Notes under the pieces: model-generated
Told to the model about the DNA's origin: nothing
Database searches by the model: none
The model's input: only the letters and a program-made list of their open reading frames with translations
Program-made: the position numbers and the translations under genes
In this document: positions 32,430 through 39,910 of the stretch, one piece after another
Layout: the number at the start of each line of letters is the position of its first letter
How positions within the stretch are numbered: the stretch's first letter is position 1
Source of the DNA: Saprospiraceae bacterium UBA2329
GTDB lineage: Bacteria; Bacteroidota; Bacteroidia; Chitinophagales; Saprospiraceae
Direction: 5' to 3'
NCBI GenBank assembly: GCA_002344975.1
Contig: DDUV01000027.1
Coordinates: forward strand, 26,782-68,191
DNA length: 41,410 nucleotides

Positions 32430-32756
32430 GAAAAACCGGTCGTCATTTAGATCATACCCCATGCTATTTGTTTGAAACCGGCTTCAACCCCAATGGCTGG
32501 GGGGCCGACACGATTACTCTTTAATTCGTTATGGAGATTCACGGAAATTCATTGTCCAACCCCAATCCTCATCATTTTAAAAAATACGGCAGGAAGCCAC
32601 GAGGCAATCCTATCGGAGGAACAAGACGCTGAGTACCCACCCCCGCCCAACCAAAACCCGTTTTCGCTGTTTTTATTCGCGGTGCAGGCGTGCCGACAAT
32701 GGCAATTTGCTACCGTTTGCCGTCGTTTAAGGGGCGAATAATAGAAACATCCGACT
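32430..32756. other. Intergenic gap without recognised features
   Basis: A 327-bp gap. An 89-codon + strand frame (32472-32741) has low-complexity, unlikely protein content and no ribosome-binding context. No clear TAnnTTTG element or hairpin terminator was found. Confidence 0.5.
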
Positions 32757-33293
32757 ATGAGAACTTTCCTTTTTTTCGCGTTTGCTCTTTTTGCCGCCTT
32801 CCTTCAGGCGCAAGACAGCACCTCCACGCTCACGGCCAAAGGGCTGCCGGCCATGCGCCGCGTGGGCCACATTGCCGTGTATGAAAAATACGACGCGCTG
32901 GCGCCGGTGCTTCAACAAAACAACGATACCACTTACGTCATCAATTTCTGGGCCACCTGGTGCAAACCCTGCATCGAAGAAATGCCTTATTTTGAGCAGT
33001 TACACCAGAACTACGCCAACAAAAAGGTAAAAGTCATCCTCGTCAGCCTCGATTTTTCGCGGCAGTTGGAGTCCAAGTTGTTGCCCTTTATTGCCGACCG
33101 GAAACTGCAACCGGAGGTCATTGCCCTCACCGACAGCAAATACAACGAGTGGATTGACAAAATAAGCCCCGAATGGAGCGGCGCCATTCCCATCACCATT
33201 GTGCGCAAAGGCAACGAACGCCGGTTGGTGCTGGAGGAAATGCCCGACTACGAATCTTTGGAATCAATCGTCAAACATTTTATCAACCTGTAA
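32757..33293 (+). CDS. TlpA/ResA-like periplasmic thioredoxin-fold protein
   Basis: A 178-residue exported thiol-disulfide protein. MRTFLFFAFALFAAFLQAQ is a signal peptide. INFWATWCKPCIEEMPYFEQ holds the active-site pair C69/C72 in WCKPC, and the cis-Pro is in GAIPITIV. It probably reduces disulfides or apocytochromes in the periplasm. A second thioredoxin-fold gene follows after 13 bp, so the two form an operon. Confidence 0.88.
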   Translation: MRTFLFFAFALFAAFLQAQDSTSTLTAKGLPAMRRVGHIAVYEKYDALAPVLQQNNDTTYVINFWATWCKPCIEEMPYFEQLHQNYANKKVKVILVSLDFSRQLESKLLPFIADRKLQPEVIALTDSKYNEWIDKISPEWSGAIPITIVRKGNERRLVLEEMPDYESLESIVKHFINL

Positions 33294-33306
33294 ATCTGTT
33301 ATCAAC

Positions 33307-33936
33307 ATGAAGAACAAGTTCTTACTCATGCTCTCCGCCGTTGTCGGCATTGCTTTGTTTGTGGCCGCCGCCTTGCCGCTTGCCACGAACACCGGACTGA
33401 AAGTAGGCGACAAAGCGCCTGATTTTCAGCTCAAAAACGTGGATGGCCGCATGGTTTCCATGGCCGATTTTAAAGACGTGAAGGGCTACATCGTCACTTT
33501 TACCTGCAATACCTGCCCCTACGCCGTGATGTACGAAGACCGCATCATTGCATTGCACAACAAATTTGCTCCGATGGGCTACCCGGTCATCGCCATACAG
33601 CCTAATGACCCGGAAGCACAGCCCGGCGATGCGTTCGATAAAATGCAGGCGCGCGCCAAAGAAAAGGGCTTCCCGTTTGTCTATCTTTTCGATGAAGGCC
33701 AGAAGGTGTATCCGCAGTATGGCGCTACCCGCACCCCCGAAATTTATCTGCTCGATAAAGACCTCACGGTGCGCTACACCGGCGCCATTGACGACAATGC
33801 TCAAGATGCTGCTGCCGTTACAGTAAAATATGTAGAAAACGCAGTCGCAGCCCTCGAAAAAGGCGGCAACCCGGAGCCTTCTTTCGTCAAGGCGGTTGGT
33901 TGTTCCATCAAAGTGAAAAAGAAAGCTACGAACTAA
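33307..33936 (+). CDS. Exported peroxiredoxin-like thioredoxin-fold protein
   Basis: A 209-residue protein of the PRX-like/AhpC-TSA group. It has an N-terminal hydrophobic signal or anchor (LLMLSAVVGIALFVAAALPL). The fold opens with LKVGDKAPDFQLKNVDGR. The active-site Cys pair is C67/C70 in FTCNTCPYA, and ATRTPEIYLLDKD supplies the cis-Pro loop. A lone Cys near the C-terminus (VGCSIKVKKK) is typical of this group. Likely a thiol reductase or peroxidase outside the cytoplasm, working with the upstream TlpA-like protein. Confidence 0.85.
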   Translation: MKNKFLLMLSAVVGIALFVAAALPLATNTGLKVGDKAPDFQLKNVDGRMVSMADFKDVKGYIVTFTCNTCPYAVMYEDRIIALHNKFAPMGYPVIAIQPNDPEAQPGDAFDKMQARAKEKGFPFVYLFDEGQKVYPQYGATRTPEIYLLDKDLTVRYTGAIDDNAQDAAAVTVKYVENAVAALEKGGNPEPSFVKAVGCSIKVKKKATN

Positions 33937-33969
33937 TCTTTGCTGTTTAGTCAACGAAATTCATTTGTC

Positions 33970-33999
33970 AAGAGGGCGGGAAGCAATTCCTGCCCTCTT
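33970..33999. terminator. Hairpin terminator between converging genes
   Basis: AAGAGGGCGGG and CCTGCCCTCTT pair over 11 bp (one G-T wobble) around an 8-base loop. No T tract follows, so it may be only a weak intrinsic terminator for the thioredoxin operon and for the converging acyl-CoA dehydrogenase gene. Confidence 0.55.
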
Positions 34000-34018
34000 G
34001 TCGTTTCCGCCAAAGGCA

Positions 34019-34073
34019 GATAAACTGCGCAGCAGATTACTGACGAAGTCAGATGAACTGCGAAGCAGATTAC
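34019..34073. repeat. Dispersed repeat of 22-bp units overlapping a stop codon
   Basis: Two near-identical 22-bp units, GATAAACTGCGCAGCAGAT.. (34019-34040) and GATGAACTGCGAAGCAGAT.. (34052-34073), flank the palindrome TGACGAAGTCA. The second unit contains the stop codon of the - strand acyl-CoA dehydrogenase. An inverted copy lies at 41315-41364. Confidence 0.7.
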
Positions 34074-35272
34074 CCGATATACCCCTTCAAAATCTTCTTC
34101 GCCAGAGACGCCTTGTGCGCCTCGTCCGGCCCGTCGTAAATGCGGGCGCCCCGTTCCTCGCGGTAGTAATACGACAGCAGCGTATCGTCGGTGACGCCCA
34201 GCGCGCCGTGTACCTGCACTGCACGGTCCACCACGCGCTGCAACACCCCGGCTGCAAAAAACTTGATGGTAGAAATCTCCAGGGCAGCGGCTTTTTGACC
34301 GCGGGTTTCCATGCTGTGCGCGGCGTGCAGCACCATGAGACGGGCGGCGTCAATTTCGGCGCGACTTTCAGCGATGAAGACCTGCACCATCTGTTGTTGG
34401 CCCAATTTCATGCCCGGCGCAATGTCGCGGGAAGCGGCGCGGCGGCACATCAGATCGAAGGCGCGCTCGCAGATGCCGATCCAGCGCATGCAGTGGTGAA
34501 TGCGGCCCGGCCCCAGGCGTTCCTGCGCCAATTGGAACCCCTCACCCTCGCCGCCGAGGAGGTTGGAAACCGGTACGCGGACGTTGTCGTATTCAATTTC
34601 GCCGTGGCTGTGCCAACCATCGCCTGCGTGTCCCATGACGGGGATGTTGCGCAGCAGCCGGAAGCCCGGCGTGTCGGTGGGTACAATAATCATGCTGGCC
34701 CGGCGGTAGGGATTCGGGTCATTGGGCGCGGTTACGGCCATGACGATGGCGAAGGCGGCCCCGTCGGCAGAGGTGGTGAACCATTTGCGGCCGTTGATGA
34801 CGTATTCGTCGCCGTCGCGGAGGGCGGTGGTGCCCATGAGTACGGGGTTGGAGCCGGCAAAATCGGGTTCGGTCATAGAGAAGCAGGAACGGATCTCGCC
34901 CTCCAGCAGCGGGTGCAGGTATCGGCGGCGGATGTCGGCGGCGGCGTACTGGAGCAGCAGTTCGATGTTGCCGGCATCGGGAGCCTGGCAGTTGAAGGTG
35001 AAATGCCCGAAAGGCGAGGTGCCGAGCAGTTCGCTGAGTTGGGCCACCTCCATGAGGTTAAGGCCTGCGCCGCCGTGCGATTCGGCGTGGTAGGGATTCC
35101 AGGCGCCGAGGGCCTTGACCTTGTCTTTTTTGGCGCGCAGGATGGGTTCGACCTGTGAGAAGGGCATGCGAAGCCATTCCAATTCGTAGGGATAAATTTC
35201 CTCGCGGAGGAATTCCTGAACGAGGGGATAGAGTGCCCGCAGGCGGTCGGTGGAGAAGAGGTGATTGAGCAT
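34070..35272 (-). CDS. Acyl-CoA dehydrogenase
   Basis: A 400-residue flavoprotein of the acyl-CoA dehydrogenase family, the usual length. Signatures: CFSMTEPDFAGSNP (FAD-binding loop), GRKWFTTSADGAAFAIV, VPVSNLLGGEGEGFQLAQER, and QVHGALGVTDDTLLSYYYRE with IYDGPDEAHKASLAKKIL at the C-terminus. It oxidises an acyl-CoA to the enoyl-CoA and passes electrons to ETF. The chain length is not decidable. A longer open frame upstream encodes Pro/Arg-rich residues from repeat DNA, so the start at 35272 (MLNHLFSTDRL) is preferred. Confidence 0.9.
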   Translation of the reverse strand: MLNHLFSTDRLRALYPLVQEFLREEIYPYELEWLRMPFSQVEPILRAKKDKVKALGAWNPYHAESHGGAGLNLMEVAQLSELLGTSPFGHFTFNCQAPDAGNIELLLQYAAADIRRRYLHPLLEGEIRSCFSMTEPDFAGSNPVLMGTTALRDGDEYVINGRKWFTTSADGAAFAIVMAVTAPNDPNPYRRASMIIVPTDTPGFRLLRNIPVMGHAGDGWHSHGEIEYDNVRVPVSNLLGGEGEGFQLAQERLGPGRIHHCMRWIGICERAFDLMCRRAASRDIAPGMKLGQQQMVQVFIAESRAEIDAARLMVLHAAHSMETRGQKAAALEISTIKFFAAGVLQRVVDRAVQVHGALGVTDDTLLSYYYREERGARIYDGPDEAHKASLAKKILKGYIG

Positions 35273-35378
35273 ATTGGTGTGCGGTTGGTTGCAGCAGGGA
35301 CGGAAACGGTACCGACGGCAGGGGGCAAAAGCCGGAGCCGGCGGTAAGAGTGGACGGCCCGGCGCCCGCTGCCCGACG

Positions 35379-35409
35379 GCTACCCTCCATTGGAGGGGCT
35401 GGGGGAGGC
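35379..35409. repeat. Dispersed CCCTCC/GGAGGG hairpin repeat, copy 2
   Basis: GCTACCCTCC, a short loop, GGAGGGGCTGGGGG: the same as 25782-25812 apart from the loop and one base near the end. It lies upstream of the acyl-CoA dehydrogenase gene. Confidence 0.6.
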
Positions 35410-35570
35410 GACGGGGCGGGCGGCTGCCAAAAAAATATACCTTGCACCGCCAGGTTTTGTGCATAGCCTTCGGCACAAGTTATTGATTAGCAGCGCCCGG
35501 CATGACAAAAGCGGCTTCGCACCTGACGGTGCGAGATATAGAAATACCCGGCCTTTGCGCGGGTGTTGAT

Positions 35571-36167
35571 TCAGGAAAAGAGCGTGATGAGAAATGCCGT
35601 CACGGAGGCGATGAACCCGGTCATGAACAGGGTGTAGGAGACCGTGAGGTAGCGATATTTTTTGTCGAGCACCTGGCCGAGGTAGTACAAATCGCGGACC
35701 ATGTGTGCGTAGAGCAGTTCGCCGTCGCGGAAGAGTTCGTCCATGGCGGCTTCGTAGTCGTCGAGGCTGAGGGGGACGAAATTGCCGAAAAAAACGAGGT
35801 TGCCTTTGCGGAGATCGGGCAGCGCGGCGCCGTTGCTCAGGCGGGTCACTTTGGGTCGGGCGGCCAGTACGGCGAAGATGAGCGAGCAGAGGCCGGAGAC
35901 CAAAAATATGATGACGGGCAGCAGTACGGCGGGGTGCGTTTCGCCGATGTTGCGGTAAGAAAGCAAGGTGATGAGCACGCTGATCAGGATGGAATTGACG
36001 CTGATCATGATGTTGGCCTTGTTGTCGGCGATGGCGCTGAGGTTGATGTGGTTGCGGTAGTTGGTGCGAAAAAACGACTGGATGGCGCGAAGGGGTACTT
36101 TGCGCTCGATGCCTTGAAAGGGGCGCTGCTCGGCGGGCGGCTGTGTGTTGTTGAGATCGTTTTGCAT
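35571..36167 (-). CDS. DUF5706 (Pycsar effector-like) membrane protein
   Basis: A 198-residue inner-membrane protein. NHINLSAIADNKANIMISVN leads into helix 1 (~57-73); helix 2 is around 83-103 and ends AVLAARPKVT; a third helix is at 175-196. DLRKGNLVFFGNFVPLSLDD and YLGQVLDKKYRYLTVSY are typical of the DUF5706 family, whose members include Pycsar anti-phage effectors that open the membrane on sensing cyclic nucleotides. Bacteroidota also have many orphan copies, often fused to HD domains. No Pycsar cyclase adjoins it, so a defence role is unproven. Confidence 0.7.
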   Translation of the reverse strand: MQNDLNNTQPPAEQRPFQGIERKVPLRAIQSFFRTNYRNHINLSAIADNKANIMISVNSILISVLITLLSYRNIGETHPAVLLPVIIFLVSGLCSLIFAVLAARPKVTRLSNGAALPDLRKGNLVFFGNFVPLSLDDYEAAMDELFRDGELLYAHMVRDLYYLGQVLDKKYRYLTVSYTLFMTGFIASVTAFLITLFS

Positions 36168-36195
36168 GGTGGCAAAGGTAGGGAATGTTTTGGAG

Positions 36196-36233
36196 TTTCG
36201 GGTTCAAGGTTTCGGGTTCAAGGTTTCGGGTTT
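36196..36233. repeat. Tandem repeat, 14-bp unit
   Basis: TTTCGGGTTCAAGG occurs twice in a row and then a partial third time (TTTCGGGTTT), 29 bp before the start of the DUF5706 gene on the opposite strand. Confidence 0.75.
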
Positions 36234-36272
36234 CATCCGCCGAAGCCTTGGCGAAGGCGGGTTCAATGTTCT

Positions 36273-36339
36273 GGGTGGGAACGGCTGCTGGCTACAAGCC
36301 TCAAGCTGCAAGCCTCTGCGGGTGGGAACGGCTGCTGGC
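36273..36339. repeat. 20-bp direct repeat in word-like intergenic DNA
   Basis: GGGTGGGAACGGCTGCTGGC occurs at 36273-36292 and 36320-36339. Between and after them are variants of CTGGCTACTGGCTGCAAGC. The whole stretch 36168-36458 has no gene and consists of such words; similar words occur at 29440-29520. Confidence 0.7.
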
Positions 36340-36458
36340 CGCTGGCTACTGGCTGCAAGCCGCGCTTACCGCGCCACGGCGCGGCTACTGTCCACCGCCT
36401 ACTGGTAGTTCCCTCACGCTTAGCACCGCCGACCGCTCACCGCCCACTGATAAATCCT

Positions 36459-37607
36459 TCACTTCCCCAACGCGGCGCGAAAGCGGCGGCCCAGCGTTTG
36501 CAGGCGCTCCACGGGTTCGTTGCTGAAAACGAGGCGGACAAACTGCGCGGCATTTACCTCGCCCCAGTGCGTCATGGGCGTGGCTGCGACTTTTCCTTTT
36601 TGGAGGAGCCGTTCGGATGCTTGTTGGCCGGTAAGCCCCAGCGGTGACACGTCCACCAATTGCGACCAGCCGCCCTGTGCCGGAATCATGGCGTATTCGG
36701 CCAACTGTTCGCACACCACATCGCGGCGCTCTTCCAGGATGCGGCAGCGGCGCAGCACCTCGCTTTCATCGGTTTGCAGGGCTGCCAGCGCACCCGCCTG
36801 CGAAATGCCTACTGGCGTGACGACGTTGTAGATGTGTACTTTAGCCAAGTCGGCGACGATGCTTTCCGGGGCGGCCATCCAGCCGACACGCCAGCCGATC
36901 ATGCCGTATTCTTTGGAAACGCTGCCCAGCGTGATGGTGCGCCCGGCCATACCCGGCAGCGCTGCGGGGTGAATGACTTTTCGCTGGTCGAACAGCACGC
37001 GTTCAAACGCCGCATTATAAATGAGCCACAGGTCGCGCTCGATGCAGATTTTGGCGATGGCCTGCCACTCGGCCAGCGTGAGCACAGCGCCGCAGGGCAT
37101 GGCCGGATTGAGGATAAAAACGGCCTTTGTGCGCGGCGAAACGGCTTGCTGCAAGGCGTCCACATCGAGCCGCCACTCGCCGAACTGCTGCCGGAACGGA
37201 ACCAAGCGCGGCACAGCGCCGGCCAATCGCACGCGGTAGATCATGCCGGCGTAGGTGGGGTCGGTGAGGATGACCTCGTCGCCGGGATCGGTGACTGCGA
37301 GCAGGGCATCGAGCATGGCCTCGGTGGCGCCGCAGGTAATGACGACCTGAGCGGGTGAGTAGGGTGCATTGGCAGACCGGTGCAATTTGTCGGCTATGGC
37401 CTGGCGGAGTTCCCATTGGCCGGTGAAGGGCAGGTAGCTGTTGTCGGCGTCGCGTTCGAGGGCGATGCGGGTGGCTTCGATGGCCGCTTGCGGAGGGCGG
37501 AGGTCGGTGTCTAAGTTTTCCAAGCGAAGAATGTCGGAATCGGTTCCGGCGGCGGCGGCTACCTGATCTATGGAGAAGCCGGGAAGGTTGTGGAGGCGCG
37601 TGGGCAT
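36459..37607 (-). CDS. Class I/II aminotransferase-like PLP enzyme with altered cofactor residues
   Basis: A 382-residue fold-type I PLP enzyme. It has the N-terminal substrate stretch DNSYLPFTGQWELRQAIADK, the phosphate loop CGATEAMLDALLA, and the PLP Lys K232 in SVSKEYGMIGWRVGW. Two conserved positions differ: the usual NPxNPTG is NPAMPCG, and the DExYE motif that sets Asp on the pyridine nitrogen and Tyr on the ring oxygen reads NAAFE (N198, F201). The enzyme may be altered in activity or have another reaction. A far longer open frame runs upstream through the divergent gene, but the start at 37607 gives a normal length. Confidence 0.82.
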   Translation of the reverse strand: MPTRLHNLPGFSIDQVAAAAGTDSDILRLENLDTDLRPPQAAIEATRIALERDADNSYLPFTGQWELRQAIADKLHRSANAPYSPAQVVITCGATEAMLDALLAVTDPGDEVILTDPTYAGMIYRVRLAGAVPRLVPFRQQFGEWRLDVDALQQAVSPRTKAVFILNPAMPCGAVLTLAEWQAIAKICIERDLWLIYNAAFERVLFDQRKVIHPAALPGMAGRTITLGSVSKEYGMIGWRVGWMAAPESIVADLAKVHIYNVVTPVGISQAGALAALQTDESEVLRRCRILEERRDVVCEQLAEYAMIPAQGGWSQLVDVSPLGLTGQQASERLLQKGKVAATPMTHWGEVNAAQFVRLVFSNEPVERLQTLGRRFRAALGK

Positions 37608-37722
37608 GGCAGGAGTGAGTGGTGAGTTGGTGAGTGAGTGGGCGTAAAGATCATAAGAATCTTCTTCTTTCAGTGTCGGAAGTTGCATCGTGTTTTCTGC
37701 ATTCAATATCCCCGGCATTGCG

Positions 37723-37730
37723 TAGCTTTG
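37723..37730 (+). promoter_or_regulatory. -7 element before the GNAT-nitrilase gene
   Basis: TAGCTTTG followed by C matches TAnnTTTG and lies 27 bp before the ATG at 37758. Nearby 37612-37641 has GTGAGT-type simple repeats in the divergent gap. Confidence 0.5.
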
Positions 37731-37757
37731 CGGCTCAATTTCGGAACCGACAAAAAT

Positions 37758-39296
37758 ATGGAAGTAAGTACCAGAGTAGAGTTGCGCAATCTCCGCTACC
37801 GCGATTATATCGGCCTCAAAGAAGCTATGGTGCAGGCCTACTCCGGCCTCGGAGGGATGGTGTGGGAAGAGGTGCCTATCAAAAAACTGCTCAAAATATT
37901 CCCCGAAGGCCAGCTCTGCGTCATCGTGGATGACAAAGTGGTGGCTGCCGCGCTGTCTATCATTGTGGACTACAAAAAATTCGGAGACAACCACACCTAC
38001 CGCGACATCACGGGCAACGAGGGGTTCGATACTCATGACCCCAATGGCGACGTGCTCTACGGCATCGAACTGTTTGTGCATCCGCAGTACAGGGGCATGC
38101 GTCTGGGCCGCCGCCTGTACGACGCCCGCAAGGAACTCTGCGAAAACCTCAACCTCCGCGCCATCATGGTGGGCGGCCGGATTCCCAACTACAAATACCA
38201 CTCCGAAGAACTCTCTCCGCGCGAGTACATCACGGGGGTGAAACGGAAGGAAATTTACGATCCTACCCTCACTTTCCAACTCTCCAATGACTTCCACGTC
38301 AAAAAAATACTCCGCAAATATCTGCCCGGAGATACCGATTCCAAAGAGTACGCCACCCTCCTGCAATGGGACAACATCTACTACCAGGAAGACGAGGTAC
38401 TCATCAACGCCCCCAAACAGGTAGTGCGCGTGGGTTTGGTGCAGTGGCAGATGCGCCTGTTCGACAACTTCGACGCGCTGGTGCAACAAGTGGAATACTT
38501 CGTGGACAGCGTGAGCAATTACAAATCGGACTTCATCCTGTTCCCGGAATTTTTCAACGCGCCGCTCATGGCCGAGTTCAACCACTTGGACGAACCGGTG
38601 GCCATCCGCGAACTGGCGAAATTCACCGATCCGCTGCGGCGCAAATTCATGGAACTGGCCTTAGCCTACAATGTCAACATCATCACGGGCAGTATGCCGG
38701 TGGTGGAAAAAGGCAAGCTGCTCAACGTTTCTTATCTCTGTCGCCGCGACGGCAGTTGGGACAGCTACTACAAAATACACATCACGCCCTCCGAAGTCAA
38801 CGCGTGGGGCATGGTGGGCGGCAACAAACTCCGCGCTTTCGATACCGACAGCGGGCGCATCGGCATCCTGATATGCTACGATGTGGAGTTCCCCGAACTG
38901 GCGCGCATCTATGCCGAGCAGGGGGTGCAGATTCTCTTCGTTCCCTTTCTCACCGATACCCAAAACGGCTACAACCGGGTGCGCCTCTGCTCCATGGCGC
39001 GCGCCGTAGAGAATGAGTGCTATGTGGCCATTGCGGGCTGCGTGGGCAACCTGCCCAAAGTGGACAATATGGACATCAACTTCGCACAGTCGGCCATTTT
39101 TACACCCTCCGATTTTCAGTTTCCTACCAATGCCATCACCGCCGAAGCCACGCCCAACGCGGAAATGACCATCATCGCCGACGTCAACCTGGAACTCTTG
39201 CTGGAACTACACGAGGTGGGCAGCGTACAAAATCTGAAAGACCGCCGCAAAGACCTCTATGAGGTGGTGTATAAAAAGCGGCGTAAGAAGGTGTAA
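37758..39296 (+). CDS. GNAT acetyltransferase-nitrilase (carbon-nitrogen hydrolase) fusion
   Basis: A 512-residue cytosolic protein. Residues ~1-215 are a GNAT domain: LRNLRYRDYIGLKEAMVQAY, then ELFVHPQYRGMRLGRRLYDA with the acetyl-CoA loop. Residues ~225-500 are a carbon-nitrogen hydrolase with the complete Glu-Lys-Cys triad: E264 in LFPEFFNAPLM, K339 in YYKIHITPSE, C373 in ILICYDVEFPE. This two-domain layout is a known conserved family. The amide substrate and the acyl acceptor are not established. Start at 37758 follows the -7 element; the frame is open 120 bp further upstream. Confidence 0.88.
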   Translation: MEVSTRVELRNLRYRDYIGLKEAMVQAYSGLGGMVWEEVPIKKLLKIFPEGQLCVIVDDKVVAAALSIIVDYKKFGDNHTYRDITGNEGFDTHDPNGDVLYGIELFVHPQYRGMRLGRRLYDARKELCENLNLRAIMVGGRIPNYKYHSEELSPREYITGVKRKEIYDPTLTFQLSNDFHVKKILRKYLPGDTDSKEYATLLQWDNIYYQEDEVLINAPKQVVRVGLVQWQMRLFDNFDALVQQVEYFVDSVSNYKSDFILFPEFFNAPLMAEFNHLDEPVAIRELAKFTDPLRRKFMELALAYNVNIITGSMPVVEKGKLLNVSYLCRRDGSWDSYYKIHITPSEVNAWGMVGGNKLRAFDTDSGRIGILICYDVEFPELARIYAEQGVQILFVPFLTDTQNGYNRVRLCSMARAVENECYVAIAGCVGNLPKVDNMDINFAQSAIFTPSDFQFPTNAITAEATPNAEMTIIADVNLELLLELHEVGSVQNLKDRRKDLYEVVYKKRRKKV

Positions 39297-39391
39297 CGGT
39301 AGGTAGTTTTCAGGGGTGAGGGGTGAGTATGTGAGGAGTAAGCAACCCGGAACCTTGAACCCGGAACTCGAAATTTGAAATAACAATAACC

Positions 39392-39910
39392 ATGAAATAC
39401 ACACTCTTTGCCATCCTTGTGATCCTTGCAGCAGCAGCCTGCAAAAACGAACCAAAAACCAACGGCAACACAGGCAACGCGCCAAAAGCCAAAACCGAAG
39501 CATGGGCCGAAGCTGCCGTGACCGCCGTCAGCAGCCGCGAAACGGCTCTCCTGACCAAAGACTTCTGGGTGTTTGAATATTACGTCATCCCCGGCGACCC
39601 GCAAAAAAGCATGTTCAATCGCGGCCTCTGGTATAAGTTCAACATGAACGGGACCTTCGAATACGGTCACTGGGAAGAGTCGCTCGGCACCGGCTCCTGG
39701 AAACTGGGAGAATACGAAGGAAAACCCCTGCTCACCGTTGATTCCGGTACCGACAACAGCTTCGACATGTTCTGGGAAATCAATTTCGGCGATTACAGCG
39801 GGTTCGAGGCTTCTTTTGTCGCTACCAAAGACTCTCCGCAGGCGGGCACCATGTGCAAAATGATCAACATCATGACACGGCCTACCAAAAAGCAATTTGG
39901 CTATGAATAA
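39392..39910 (+). CDS. Lipoprotein, lipocalin-like, unknown function
   Basis: A 172-residue predicted lipoprotein with Cys17 after a hydrophobic segment ending AAAAC. After a flexible, Asn/Lys-rich linker (~20-40), the mature domain has WVFEYYVIPGDPQKSMFNRG, FNMNGTFEYGHWEESLGTGS and a GEYEGKPLL stretch, the alternating pattern of small lipocalin-like domains that describe model-like outputs in Bacteroidota. It overlaps the start of the GH13 gene by 8 bp and so is probably cotranslated with it. Confidence 0.7.
   Translation: MKYTLFAILVILAAAACKNEPKTNGNTGNAPKAKTEAWAEAAVTAVSSRETALLTKDFWVFEYYVIPGDPQKSMFNRGLWYKFNMNGTFEYGHWEESLGTGSWKLGEYEGKPLLTVDSGTDNSFDMFWEINFGDYSGFEASFVATKDSPQAGTMCKMINIMTRPTKKQFGYE

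Noticed and set aside
32472..32741. An 89-codon + strand frame before the TlpA-like gene
   Set aside because: Content is not protein-like, no start signal was seen, and it overlaps the likely promoter region of the next gene.
27370..36167. A Pycsar defence system made of the cyclase protein (27.4-29.4 kb) and the DUF5706 protein (35.6-36.2 kb)
   Set aside because: The cyclase is of the TolB/TPR-linked type, not the small Pycsar type, and several metabolic genes lie between them. There is no operon link.
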